A stretch of 64,000 nt of DNA from Variovorax dokdonensis (GTDB lineage: Bacteria > Pseudomonadota > Gammaproteobacteria > Burkholderiales > Burkholderiaceae_C), in contig NZ_JASZYV010000003.1 in assembly GCF_030316895.1 (NCBI RefSeq), positions 372,001 to 436,000 on the forward strand, read 5' to 3'. The notes beneath the pieces were generated by a model, which ran no database searches, had not been told where the DNA came from, and saw only the letters and a list, made by a program, of their open reading frames with translations. Positions 37,805-46,307 of the stretch are shown here, one piece after another (the first letter of the stretch is position 1; every line of letters starts with the position of its first letter). Position numbers and translations under genes: made by a program.

Positions 37805-39415
37805 TCAGAGACCGCTGGCTGTCGACAGCACGAGCCGTGCGTCTTCCACAGACGCCGCCTGCCCCGCCCATGCGACGAACTGGTCGGGCCGAACGAGGAC
37901 GAGGCCAGCGGCGTAGCGTGCGGTCTCGTCGGTCTGCACCGCCTCGACGATGCTCAGTGGAAGAGACATCGCCTCGGCCGCCGCACGGAACTGTTCGAGC
38001 GTCGCCGGTGGCGCATCGAACGCGAGCAGCGTGAAGCCTGTGCCCAGCCGGTCGTAGACGTTCTGGCCACCGGGCTGGCTCGCGGGCGCAAGATGATGGC
38101 CGTTGCGAGCCTCGAACTGGTGCGACCCTTTGGCACTGCTGCTCCGCCCCGCACTGTCCCACACCACCGGCGAGCCCTCGTAGTTCGGCTCGAAGGCGTG
38201 CACCTCGCCCACGGCCCCCTGCGCCCTCGCCTGCCAGGCGGCCTCGAAGGCATCCTTGTCCACGGCAGGGTCGTGCCGGGCCAGGAACTGATCGTCGCTC
38301 TCGATGGACTTGGCAATGAAGTCCCCGATGGTCGAATCGAACACGGGGCGCCGCTCGGCATCGTAGGAATCGAGCAGGCGCTCGCCGCCCCAACCCTGAA
38401 GCACGGCAGCGAGCTTCCAGCCCAGGTTGCGGGCATCTTCCAAGCCTGAATTCACGCCGTAGCCGCCATAGGGCGGATGGCTGTGCGCCGAATCGCCGGC
38501 CACGAAGACGCGGCCCTTGCGGTAGCAGTCGGCAAGCATGAAGCGCAAGTCCCAGAAGCCAATGTGCTCGAACTCGACGTCGAAGGTCTCGCCCACCGCT
38601 TCATGAAGGTAGCCGGCAAAGTCGAAGTTGTCGCGCGTCGTGCCGGGCGGCACCGGCGCGTGGAAGAACCAGGTGGTGCCCAGGTCGACACGGCCGAAGA
38701 ACTTCCAGTAGCCGTTGAGCTGCGGCTGCAGCACGTTGTAGTAGGACTTGCCTGGATAGCGTTCGAGCAGACGGTGCAGCGCCTCGGAGCGGAACACCAG
38801 CAGCACCATCATCCGGTCGTGATCCGTCCTGGTCTGCGTGATGCCAGCCTGCTCGCGCACGACCGAACGCGCACCGTCCGCACCGACCACATACGCCGAA
38901 CGCAGCAGCTTGCGCCCGTCGCCCTGGCGCTCGCGCAGCGTGACCGTCACGCCGTCGGCGTCCTGCGCCACGGCTTCGGCTTCCCAGCCGTAGAGCGTCT
39001 CGATCGATGGCAACTGCGCCGCACGTTCGCGCAGCACGCGCTCGGTCGCGTATTGCGGCAGCCGCTCGTTCGCCATGAAATAGAAGGGCTTGACCAGGTC
39101 GCGTTGCAGCCAGTCGTAGTGATAGGGCCCGAGCAGCGTGCCGTAGGCCGTCAGCCCGCCGATGCCGTAGTTGGGCGGGATGGTGCGCGCGGCGCGCAAC
39201 TGAGGCTCTGCCCCCCAGAAGTGAAAGTGCTCCATCGTGCGCTGGGTCAGGTTCTGGCCCTTTGGAATCGGTTGCGGCTCGGGGTAGCGCTCGACCACGA
39301 TGACCCGAACGCCGCGTTGGCCGAGTTCGATGGCCAGGCCCATGCCGACCGGGCCGCCGCCCACGATGATCACCTCGGCGTCGTTCGCGCCGGGCGTTGC
39401 TTGTTGCTTGCTCAT
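37805..39415 (-). CDS. FAD-dependent aromatic hydroxylase (PheA/TfdB/MhpA type)
   Basis: 536 residues. N-terminal dinucleotide fold VIIVGGGPVGMGLAIELG (G-x-G-x-x-G from about 19), the DG motif VVGADGARSVVREQAG that contacts FAD and NADPH, and the GD motif VFVAGDSAHSHPPYGGYGVNSG. This is the flavoprotein monooxygenase class that hydroxylates phenolic rings. The C-terminal thioredoxin-like domain (about 400-536) is present. A Bug receptor gene lies 7 bp upstream on the same strand, and a LysR gene is divergent, suggesting uptake and first oxidation of an aromatic acid. Substrate not determinable. Confidence 0.88.
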   Translation of the reverse strand: MSKQQATPGANDAEVIIVGGGPVGMGLAIELGQRGVRVIVVERYPEPQPIPKGQNLTQRTMEHFHFWGAEPQLRAARTIPPNYGIGGLTAYGTLLGPYHYDWLQRDLVKPFYFMANERLPQYATERVLRERAAQLPSIETLYGWEAEAVAQDADGVTVTLRERQGDGRKLLRSAYVVGADGARSVVREQAGITQTRTDHDRMMVLLVFRSEALHRLLERYPGKSYYNVLQPQLNGYWKFFGRVDLGTTWFFHAPVPPGTTRDNFDFAGYLHEAVGETFDVEFEHIGFWDLRFMLADCYRKGRVFVAGDSAHSHPPYGGYGVNSGLEDARNLGWKLAAVLQGWGGERLLDSYDAERRPVFDSTIGDFIAKSIESDDQFLARHDPAVDKDAFEAAWQARAQGAVGEVHAFEPNYEGSPVVWDSAGRSSSAKGSHQFEARNGHHLAPASQPGGQNVYDRLGTGFTLLAFDAPPATLEQFRAAAEAMSLPLSIVEAVQTDETARYAAGLVLVRPDQFVAWAGQAASVEDARLVLSTASGL

Positions 39416-39422
39416 GCCCGCC

Positions 39423-40412
39423 CTATTCCGCCGTGATGCCTTGTGCCTTGATGAGATCGGCCCAGCGCTTGGCGTCGCTGGCCATCAACTTGCCGAATTC
39501 CTCCGGCGTTCCGTGGGCGGGCGTCATGCCCTGGGTCTCGAAGGCCTTGGCCACCGAAGGCTGCGCCAGGATGTCGCCCAGTTCCTTGTTCAAGCGCTCG
39601 ATCACCGGCCGCGGCGTTGCGGCGGGCGCCAGCACGCCGTACCACATGTCGACTTTCAGGTCGCCGAGGTTCAGGCTGTTGAGAGGCGGCACATTGGGCA
39701 GCAGGGCATTGGACGTGTCGGAGCTGATGGCCAACGCGACCAGCTTGCCGGCCTTGACATGCTGGAGCGCCACGTGGATGGGCAGGAACATCACGTCGAT
39801 CTGGCCGCCCAGCAGGTCGGTCACCGCCGGCGCCGTACCGCGATAGCTGATGTGCGTCAGCGAGACGTGCGCCCGGTTCTTGAGCAGCTCCATGGCCAGA
39901 TGGTGCGGCGTGCCCACACCCGGCGAGCCGTAGTTGAGTGCGCCCGGCTTGGCCTTGGCCCTGGCGATCAGCCCTTGCAGCGAATCGATCTTCGTGCCCG
40001 GATTGGTGACCAGCAACAACTGGCCCCAGCTGGTCTGACTGACCGGCGCGAGATCGGTGAGCGGATTGAAGCCCGCGTTGGGATACAGCGCCATGTTCAT
40101 GACCAGCGTGTTCACGCTCACGAGCAGGGTGTTGCCATCGGGGGCGGCGCGGATCACTTCCTGCGTGCCGATGTTGCCCGAGGCGCCCGGCTTGTTGTCC
40201 ACGAAGAAGGGCCGCTTAAGCCGCTCCGACAGCACAGGCCCGATCTGACGTGCGATGAGATCAATGCCGGTGCCGGCCGTGAATGGAACCACGAGGCGGA
40301 TGGGCGCATCGCCCTGGGCTCTGACGATGGGAGCCGCGAGCGCGGCAAGACCACCGCACAGGATGCGGCGGCGCAGGGTCGATGGTGGCAGCAGACGGGC
40401 CGCTTTGGTCAT
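39423..40412 (-). CDS. Bug/TctC-family periplasmic solute receptor
   Basis: 329 residues with a signal peptide (RRRILCGGLAALAAPIVRAQ). The mature part starts PIRLVVPFTAGTGIDLIARQ, followed by VDNKPGASGNIG, the carboxylate-pinching loops of Bug proteins, and later LNYGSPGVGTPHHLAMELL. Such receptors bind carboxylates for TctAB-type transporters. No tctAB is adjacent, as is usual for this expanded family; the tctBA pair at 20.4 kb is 17 kb away. It is co-directional with the hydroxylase gene and divergent from a LysR gene. Confidence 0.93.
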   Translation of the reverse strand: MTKAARLLPPSTLRRRILCGGLAALAAPIVRAQGDAPIRLVVPFTAGTGIDLIARQIGPVLSERLKRPFFVDNKPGASGNIGTQEVIRAAPDGNTLLVSVNTLVMNMALYPNAGFNPLTDLAPVSQTSWGQLLLVTNPGTKIDSLQGLIARAKAKPGALNYGSPGVGTPHHLAMELLKNRAHVSLTHISYRGTAPAVTDLLGGQIDVMFLPIHVALQHVKAGKLVALAISSDTSNALLPNVPPLNSLNLGDLKVDMWYGVLAPAATPRPVIERLNKELGDILAQPSVAKAFETQGMTPAHGTPEEFGKLMASDAKRWADLIKAQGITAE

Positions 40413-40459
40413 GTCGTTGTCTCTCTTGAACTGGAGGCCAAATTACAACGACACTCCTT

Positions 40460-40473
40460 CGTTTGATCAAACG
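40460..40473. promoter_or_regulatory. 14-bp perfect palindrome, probable LysR operator
   Basis: CGTTTGATCAAACG is a perfect 14-bp palindrome in the 71-bp gap between the divergent Bug receptor and LysR genes, 10 bp before the LysR start. Position and symmetry fit an autoregulatory LysR site acting on both promoters. Confidence 0.6.
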
Positions 40474-40483
40474 GAAGATTCTG

Positions 40484-41407
40484 ATGAACTCTTCATCAAA
40501 GCTGATCAATGTGAGCAGCCGCCAACTGCATGCCTTTCTTCAGGTGGTGCGTCTTCAGAGCTTTGCGAAGGCGGCCGAGCAGGTGCACCTTTCACCCTCG
40601 GGCATGAGCATGCTCGTCAAGGAACTGGAGGAGCAGGTGGGCGCGCGCCTGTTCGACCGCACCACCCGTTCGGTCTCGCTGACCGACGCCGGCAAGCGGC
40701 TCGAACCCGTGGCCGAGCGCATCGTCGGCGAACTGGGAGAACTCGCTGCGGTGGTGGGCGGGGCCGAGGCGGCCGTGCGCTCGCGTTTGCAGGTTGCGGC
40801 CACGCCGATGGTGTCGGCCAGCCTGCTGCCTGGGGTCATGCGCGACTTTGCCAAGAGCCACCCGCAAGTGAGCCTGCATCTGGAAGACGTGGAGGTGGGC
40901 CTCGTGCGGCAGAAGGTGCTCGACGGCGAAGCCGACATCGGCCTGGGCTTCTTCGTCAAGCCTGCCACCGGCCTGTCGCGCCAACCGCTTTGCAAGTTCA
41001 GGCTGATGCACATCAGCCCGCCGCAGTCGGCGCGCAAGGGCCTGCTGACGAGCCAGCCGTGGACCAGCCTGGCGGACGTGCCGCTGGTGAGCCTGCCGGT
41101 CGGCAATCCGATCCAGGTCCTGATCGAAAAGCATCTGGCACGCCTGGGCCGGGCCAACGAGGAGCGGCCGCGCGTGAACCTGATCGGCACCATCATCGGC
41201 ATGGTCCGCGCCGGTCGCGGGCATGCCGTCATCCCCTCCTTCGCGATGGAGGAATGCCTCACCCGCGGGCTGGGCGTGACCTTGCTGCGTGAGCCGGAAG
41301 TGGAACTCGATCTTTATCTGGTGTCGCGCCGTGGCTCGAAGCACAAGCCTGCGGCGGTGGCGTTCGCCAATGCGCTGAACGAGGCCGCGTCACGGCTGGC
41401 GGGGTAG
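40484..41407 (+). CDS. LysR-type transcriptional regulator
   Basis: 307 residues from ATG 40484 (upstream in-frame TTG 40463 falls inside the palindrome and is less likely). The N-terminal winged helix covers about 12-71: LHAFLQVVRLQSFAKAAEQV, then LSPSGMSMLVKELEEQVG and LFDRTTRSVSLTDAG. The C-terminal periplasmic-binding-like domain senses a co-inducer. It is divergent from the Bug receptor-hydroxylase operon, its likely target. Confidence 0.94.
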   Translation: MNSSSKLINVSSRQLHAFLQVVRLQSFAKAAEQVHLSPSGMSMLVKELEEQVGARLFDRTTRSVSLTDAGKRLEPVAERIVGELGELAAVVGGAEAAVRSRLQVAATPMVSASLLPGVMRDFAKSHPQVSLHLEDVEVGLVRQKVLDGEADIGLGFFVKPATGLSRQPLCKFRLMHISPPQSARKGLLTSQPWTSLADVPLVSLPVGNPIQVLIEKHLARLGRANEERPRVNLIGTIIGMVRAGRGHAVIPSFAMEECLTRGLGVTLLREPEVELDLYLVSRRGSKHKPAAVAFANALNEAASRLAG

Positions 41408-41443
41408 CTGCGCGCCACTTTCTGCCGCCGCTGGCGGCCGCGC

Positions 41444-41449
41444 TAGAAT
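41444..41449 (+). promoter_or_regulatory. sigma-70 -10 element of tRNA-Gly
   Basis: TAGAAT, five of six matches to the -10 consensus, lies 11 bp before the mature tRNA 5' end; a start about 7 bp downstream would leave a very short leader. A -35 match near 41419-41424 (TTTCTG) is weak. Confidence 0.5.
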
Positions 41450-41460
41450 CCGCTCCCATT

Positions 41461-41534
41461 GCGGGTGTAGTTCAATGGTAGAACGGCAGCTTCCCAAGCT
41501 TCATACGAGGGTTCGATTCCCTTCACCCGCTCCA
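41461..41534 (+). tRNA. tRNA-Gly (anticodon CCC)
   Basis: 74 nt including an encoded CCA end. The acceptor stem GCGGGTG/CACCCGC pairs fully, the D-arm has TTCAATGGTAGAA, the anticodon loop is TTCCCAA and the T-arm GAGGGTTCGATTCCCTTC is normal. In the anticodon stem GCAGC/GCTTC one position reads C opposite T (C28-U42), a mismatch in an otherwise standard cloverleaf. It has its own promoter-like -10 and is followed by a terminator, so it is transcribed alone. Confidence 0.96.
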
Positions 41535-41548
41535 AACAAGTCGACGAC

Positions 41549-41581
41549 AAAGGGCCGCAATCCAGCGGCCCTTTTTCTTTT
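41549..41581 (+). terminator. intrinsic terminator after tRNA-Gly
   Basis: A 10-bp perfect stem (AAAGGGCCGC at 41549-41558 and its complement at 41565-41574), 6-nt loop and a tail of TTCTTTT. It lies 14 bp after the tRNA and abuts the stop of the convergent phosphatidylserine decarboxylase gene, which may use the reverse hairpin with its A-run. Confidence 0.92.
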
Positions 41582-42522
41582 CAGGCCGCGCCACCCCTCT
41601 GGCCGGCCTCCTCCACCGGCAAGCGCATCAGCGCCTGTCCCATCTGCACACGCTTCCCGGTGGCGATGCCTTCTGCCAGCGCAAATCCTTCGGGCGCAAA
41701 GACGATGATGGTGGAGCCCTGCTCGAACCATCCCATCTCCTGGCCCTTTTCGTAGCGCGCGTTGCAGGGCATGCGCGTGGGGCCCTTCCACTTCAGGTGC
41801 AGTAGCACGTCCAGGCAGTGCAGGCGCATGCTGGCCACCAGGATGGCCGCCACCGGCACCAGCGCGATGCGGTGACCTGATGCGCTCAGCCGCGCCTGGA
41901 GCACGGCCCGCTCGTTGCGGCAGAACAATCGTTCCACGCGCTTGAGCGCCACGGGGTTCACGTTCCACGTGTCGCCCGACAGGTAGCGCACCTCCTGCAC
42001 CTCGCAATCGTGCGGCGCATGGAAGCGGTGGTACATGCCGGAGCGCAGTCGCAAGGTCACGAAGGTGCCGTTCCTGAAGGGCTCGATCGCCTGCGCGTCG
42101 CCGAACAGTTCCGCCGCCGAATAAGGAAAGCCCTTGGCCTGGAACACGTTCACGCCGGACATCGGGCCGCAGGCGCCGACGATGGCGTCGCACGGGCTGG
42201 CCAGGATGGAAGGTTCGGCCTCCACCGGCCGCGCACCGGGCCGCAGTTCGCGGGTGAAGCAGTCGCGCATGCTGCGAAAGGGCCGCTGCACGGTGTCGTG
42301 CAATTCCAGGTCGCCGAAGAACTTCCATACGGCGATCGATGCTCGGCTGACCAGCGGCTGCTCGATGCGGCTGAACCAGCCCATGAAGCGTGTGAGCGCG
42401 ATGCGCGGCACGCGGTTGGTCAGCAGGAAGTTCAGGTCTTCCTGCATCAGCAGCGCGTCGCGCATGCGCCGGACGAGCGACGGCCTGGCGGTCGCGGGGG
42501 TGTTGGCAGTTGGTGTTTTCAT
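41581..42522 (-). CDS. phosphatidylserine decarboxylase
   Basis: 313 residues from ATG 42522. Pyruvoyl-dependent enzyme turning phosphatidylserine into phosphatidylethanolamine at the inner membrane. The self-cleavage motif reads FEQG-STIIVF (G269-S270), so cleavage would leave the pyruvoyl group on the alpha subunit from Ser270. Histidines in the RSGMYHRFHAP segment and the SPCDAIVGACG segment supply the expected Asp/His pair. The canonical LGST is QGST here. Another psd copy may exist elsewhere, so no symbol is given. It is divergent from the aminotransferase gene. Confidence 0.9.
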   Translation of the reverse strand: MKTPTANTPATARPSLVRRMRDALLMQEDLNFLLTNRVPRIALTRFMGWFSRIEQPLVSRASIAVWKFFGDLELHDTVQRPFRSMRDCFTRELRPGARPVEAEPSILASPCDAIVGACGPMSGVNVFQAKGFPYSAAELFGDAQAIEPFRNGTFVTLRLRSGMYHRFHAPHDCEVQEVRYLSGDTWNVNPVALKRVERLFCRNERAVLQARLSASGHRIALVPVAAILVASMRLHCLDVLLHLKWKGPTRMPCNARYEKGQEMGWFEQGSTIIVFAPEGFALAEGIATGKRVQMGQALMRLPVEEAGQRGGAA

Positions 42523-42580
42523 GATGATGTCAAGAAGGGCGGATAGACAGTGCACCAGCCATCAGGAGTGCTATCCGAAC

Positions 42581-44248
42581 ATGACTCAGACCCTCGTTCT
42601 TTCTTCCGTGGCGATTGCCGCGGCTCTGGCCACTGCGCCGCTGGCGTGGCGCCGCCTGGAGCTCTCGCGCGCCAAGCACCCGTCGCTGCGCGGGCATTCG
42701 CGCATCGCGCGCCGCGTTGCGGCCCAGGTGCCGGGCTATGCCTACGACGACGACCTTTTCTTCGCGGTCGATGGCGCGCCGCCCGAGGTGGCGGCCCGCA
42801 GGCGCGCGGGTTTCGAGGCGCTCTCGCGCACCTTCAAGAGCCGCTTCGCGCGCAGCATCGCGGCAACGTCCGAATTGCGGTCCGGCCTGTCGGACCTGCA
42901 GTTCACCAGCAACTACCGCGTGCCCTACCCTTTCAGCCCGCTGGTGCGCGAACACCTTCCCACCGGCAGCTTTGCCGCATCGACCCACGGCGTGACGATG
43001 ACGGACCTGGACGGCAACCTGTTCTACGACCTGACCGGCTCGTATGGCGTCAACCTCTTCGGCACCGACTTCTACAAGGCCTGCATTGCCGAAGGCAGCC
43101 GGCGGGCCGAAGCGCTGGGCCCGGTGCTCGGCACCTTCCACCCCTGCGTGGCCAGCAATGTCCAGCGCCTGAAAGCCATCTCGGGCCTGGACGAGGTGTC
43201 GTTCCACATGTCCGGCACCGAGGCCGTGATGCAGGCCGTGCGCCTCGCGCGCTATCACACGCGGCGCAGCCACCTGGTGCGCTTCTGCGGCGCCTATCAC
43301 GGCTGGTGGGAAGACGTTCAACCGGGCCCCGGCAATCCGGTCGACGTGCGCGCCACCTACACGCTGCGCGAGATGGACGAACGAAGCCTGCAGGTGCTGC
43401 GCAAGCGCAGCGACATCGCCTGCGTGCTGGTCAACCCGCTGCAGGCCCTGCATCCGAACGCCGGCGCACCGGGCGATTCGTCGCTGGTCGACAGCAGCCG
43501 CGGCGCCGGTGTCGACCGCAACGCCTACGCGCAATGGCTGCAGCAGTTGCGCAAGGTGTGCAGCGAGCGGGGCATCGTGCTCATCCTCGACGAGATCTTC
43601 GTCGGCTTTCGCCTCGCGCCGGGCGGCGCGCAAGCGTATTTCGGCGTGCAGGCCGACATGGTCACCTATGGCAAGACGCTGGGGGGCGGCCTGCCCATCG
43701 GCGTGCTTTGCGGCCGGGCCGCACTCATGAAGCGCTTTCGCGAAGACCGGCCGGCCGACATCTGCTTCGCGCGCGGCACCTTCAATGCGCATCCCTATGT
43801 CATGGCAACGATGAACGTGTTCCTCGAGCGTCTGCAAGAGCCCGACATCCGCGCGCACTACGACGGCCTCGACGAGCGCTGGAACAACCGCGCCGAGCTG
43901 CTCAACACCCGCCTGCGCGAAGCCGGCGTGCCGGTGCAGGTGGCGAACCTGTCGTCGATCTGGACGGTGTTCTACACCCAGCCCTCTCGCTACAACTGGA
44001 TGCTGCAGTACTACCTGCGCGCAGAAGGGCTGGCGCTGAGCTGGGTGGGCACCGGCCGCATCGTCTTCAGCCTGGCCTACGGCGATGCCGATTTCGAGGA
44101 AGTGGCCCGCCGCTTCGTGGCTGCGGCGCAGGCGATGCAGGCCGATGGCTGGTGGTGGCACGACGAATCCGTGAGCAACAAGTCGATCCGGCGCGGGCTG
44201 CTGCGCGAGATGCTCGCGCAGCGCTGGGCCGCGGCGCTCGGGCGCTGA
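42581..44248 (+). CDS. membrane-anchored class III aminotransferase (glutamate-1-semialdehyde aminomutase-like)
   Basis: 555 residues from ATG 42581 (AGGAG about 12 nt upstream). It starts with a hydrophobic segment (about 3-21, VLSSVAIAAALATAPLAW) that is not part of the family, then about 110 extra residues before the PLP fold. PLP features: SGTEAVMQAVRLAR, FCGAYHGWW, the cofactor Asp in LILDEIFVGFR and the Schiff-base Lys K365 in YGKTLGGGLPIG. The resemblance is to HemL-like aminotransferases, but length and anchor argue against haem synthesis. Its neighbours handle lipids, so an amino-lipid or fatty-ketone substrate is conceivable. The N-terminal anchor is directly visible; the role is inference. 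Confidence 0.85.
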   Translation: MTQTLVLSSVAIAAALATAPLAWRRLELSRAKHPSLRGHSRIARRVAAQVPGYAYDDDLFFAVDGAPPEVAARRRAGFEALSRTFKSRFARSIAATSELRSGLSDLQFTSNYRVPYPFSPLVREHLPTGSFAASTHGVTMTDLDGNLFYDLTGSYGVNLFGTDFYKACIAEGSRRAEALGPVLGTFHPCVASNVQRLKAISGLDEVSFHMSGTEAVMQAVRLARYHTRRSHLVRFCGAYHGWWEDVQPGPGNPVDVRATYTLREMDERSLQVLRKRSDIACVLVNPLQALHPNAGAPGDSSLVDSSRGAGVDRNAYAQWLQQLRKVCSERGIVLILDEIFVGFRLAPGGAQAYFGVQADMVTYGKTLGGGLPIGVLCGRAALMKRFREDRPADICFARGTFNAHPYVMATMNVFLERLQEPDIRAHYDGLDERWNNRAELLNTRLREAGVPVQVANLSSIWTVFYTQPSRYNWMLQYYLRAEGLALSWVGTGRIVFSLAYGDADFEEVARRFVAAAQAMQADGWWWHDESVSNKSIRRGLLREMLAQRWAAALGR

Positions 44249-44272
44249 GACCAAGCCGCGCCCGCGCCGGGT

Positions 44273-44899
44273 TCAGGTGCGGCTGCGCGCCGCCGCGCCG
44301 GGCATGCCCAGGTGCGGATCGATCAGCTCGCCGCGCAGCAATGCCAGAGGCGCGCGGTGATAGAGCCAGATGTCGTGGAACGGGTCGGTCAGGATCTTGG
44401 TGGCCCACACCAGGCCCGTCCGGATGTCCTGGAGCAGAAACAGGTGCACGGTGCGGAACACCAGTCCGCCCGCACCCAGCACCAGCCAGACCAGTCCCAG
44501 CTGATGCAGGTAGCCGGACATGCCCTGCGTTGGAGCCATCAGGCCCAGGAAGCTACGGTCCCACCACAGCAGCACCGGCACCGCGGCCCACAGGGCCATC
44601 AGCACCACCTTGCGCCGCAGGTTGTAGCCGACCTTGATGTCTTCCTTGTGTTCGTGCGTGGCCTGGTTGACATGGTCGTAGCCCTTGGGCTCGAAGAAGA
44701 AGTGGCCGGCCTGGCGCGTCGTCATCGACACGCACCAGCCCAGCAGCGCCGCCCAGGCCGGCTCCACGAAGAGCAGCGCATAGGCGACCACGAAGCTGAT
44801 CGCGCTCACGAGGTGCAGCGACTGGTTGATGCGGCTGTGATGGTAGTAGCGATGGTCGTCCCAGCGCTGGGTCTGCAGGCTGTTGAAGAAGTCGTTCAA
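44273..44899 (-). CDS. Mpo1-like (DUF962) membrane protein
   Basis: 208 residues from TTG 44899, chosen because GAGGAG lies 6 nt upstream; no ATG in frame is well placed. The histidine-rich motif YYHHSRINQSLHLV and later RQAGHFFFEP match the H-x-x-x-(N)-x-x-x-H and GHxxxE patterns of Mpo1/YGL010w proteins, Fe(II)-dependent dioxygenases that alpha-oxidise 2-hydroxy fatty acids. Four or five membrane segments. It is divergent from the GT4 gene and convergent with the aminotransferase gene. Family assignment is by motif. Confidence 0.7.
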   Translation of the reverse strand: MNDFFNSLQTQRWDDHRYYHHSRINQSLHLVSAISFVVAYALLFVEPAWAALLGWCVSMTTRQAGHFFFEPKGYDHVNQATHEHKEDIKVGYNLRRKVVLMALWAAVPVLLWWDRSFLGLMAPTQGMSGYLHQLGLVWLVLGAGGLVFRTVHLFLLQDIRTGLVWATKILTDPFHDIWLYHRAPLALLRGELIDPHLGMPGAAARSRT

Positions 44900-45055
44900 G
44901 CGGCGCTCCTCGTGCTTCGGTGGTGGATGTCCGTGCGCGCACCGCGAGCCGGTCGCCCGCCGTGCGTGACGGCATCGTGACGCGCCAACGTGAAGCATTG
45001 GTGACGAAGCACGCTCCGTCATGCGCCTGTTGCAATCGCCCGCCAACATGCGCGC

Positions 45056-46306
45056 ATGACCGACATCGCCAACGCAGACCCGATCGTCGTGGACCACATC
45101 CCGCAGGCGCACCGCACGCTGCGCATCGCGCTGGTCACCGAGACCTATCCGCCTGAGGTCAACGGCGTTGCCATGACGCTCCAGCAACTGGTGCATGGCC
45201 TGCATGCGCGGCAGCACGAGATCCAGCTGGTCCGGCCGCGCCAGGCCGAGCAGGACGCCGCCCGCCGCGTCGACGGCCTGCAAGAGGTGCTGATGCGCGG
45301 TGTGCCCATTCCGCGCTATCCGGAGATGAAGATGGGGATGCCGGCCCACCGCGCCCTGCTTGCGCTGTGGTCGCGCCAGCGCCCCGACGTGGTCCACATC
45401 GCCACCGAAGGCCCGCTGGGCTGGTCCGCGCTGAAGGTGGCGCAGCGGCTCAAGCTGCCGGTGTGCTCGGACTTTCGCACCAACTTCCATGCGTACAGCC
45501 GCCACTACGGCATCGGCTGGCTCGCCCGGCCGATCATGGGTTACCTGCGCAAGTTCCACAACCGCACCGCCTTCACCATGGTGCCCAGCGAAGCCCTGCA
45601 TGAAGAGCTGCGCGAGTTCGGCTTCGAACGGCTGGTGACCGTGGCCCGGGGCGTGGACACCCGGCAGTTCGATCCCGCGCGCCGCAGCGAGGCCCTGCGC
45701 CAGTCATGGGGTGCCGGACCGCAGACGCCGGTGGCGCTCTTCGTCGGCCGCCTGGCTCCCGAGAAGAACCTGACCGCCCTGGTGCGGGCCTTCGTCGCGA
45801 TGCGCGAGCGCCGCTCCGACACCCGGTTCGTGATCGTCGGCGACGGCCCGGCCACCGTAGCGCTCGCCAGCGCCCTGCCCGACGCCACGTTCTGCGGAAC
45901 ACGGCGCGGCGAGGATCTGGCGGCGCACTACGCTTCGGCCGACTGCTTCGTGTTCCCGAGCATGACCGAGACCTTCGGCAACGTGACGCTCGAAGCCATG
46001 GCCAGCGGCCTCGCAGTGCTGGCATACGACCACGCCAGCGCCGGCCAGATGATCACCACGGGCCACAACGGCCTGCTGGCCCCGTTGGGCAACGAAGAAG
46101 CCTTCGTCGGCCTGGCCCGTCACCTGGTGGATGAACCGCTGCATGCGCGCCGCATGGGCGAGCAGGCACGCTTGCGAGCGCAGGAAGCCGGCTGGGCGCG
46201 CATTGTCTCGCAGGTCGAAGAGGTGCTGTTCAAGACCGAAGCACTCGCGCGCATCGCCGGCACGAGCGGCGCATCCGCGGCGACTTCTCCCGTCCTGGCG
46301 CGTTAG
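45056..46306 (+). CDS. GT4-family glycosyltransferase
   Basis: 416 residues, GT-B fold. The N-terminal domain begins RIALVTETYPPEVNGVAMTL, the typical acceptor-side start of lipid glycosyltransferases (MgtA/SqdX-like). The C-terminal donor domain has ALFVGRLAPEKN, FVIVGDGP and the E-x7-E motif as SMTETFGNVTLEAMASG. It probably moves a hexose from a nucleotide sugar to a lipid on the cytoplasmic face. Located beside lipid-modifying genes. Donor and acceptor not readable. Confidence 0.9.
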   Translation: MTDIANADPIVVDHIPQAHRTLRIALVTETYPPEVNGVAMTLQQLVHGLHARQHEIQLVRPRQAEQDAARRVDGLQEVLMRGVPIPRYPEMKMGMPAHRALLALWSRQRPDVVHIATEGPLGWSALKVAQRLKLPVCSDFRTNFHAYSRHYGIGWLARPIMGYLRKFHNRTAFTMVPSEALHEELREFGFERLVTVARGVDTRQFDPARRSEALRQSWGAGPQTPVALFVGRLAPEKNLTALVRAFVAMRERRSDTRFVIVGDGPATVALASALPDATFCGTRRGEDLAAHYASADCFVFPSMTETFGNVTLEAMASGLAVLAYDHASAGQMITTGHNGLLAPLGNEEAFVGLARHLVDEPLHARRMGEQARLRAQEAGWARIVSQVEEVLFKTEALARIAGTSGASAATSPVLAR

Positions 46307-46307
46307 C

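Noticed and set aside
39423..40412. Bug receptor as the missing tctC of the tctBA pair at 20.4 kb
   Set aside because: It is 17 kb away, in its own operon with a hydroxylase and LysR regulator; Bug genes are commonly orphaned in this group.
42581..44248. Annotation as hemL (haem biosynthesis)
   Set aside because: The protein is over 100 residues longer than HemL, begins with a hydrophobic anchor, and its neighbours are lipid genes.
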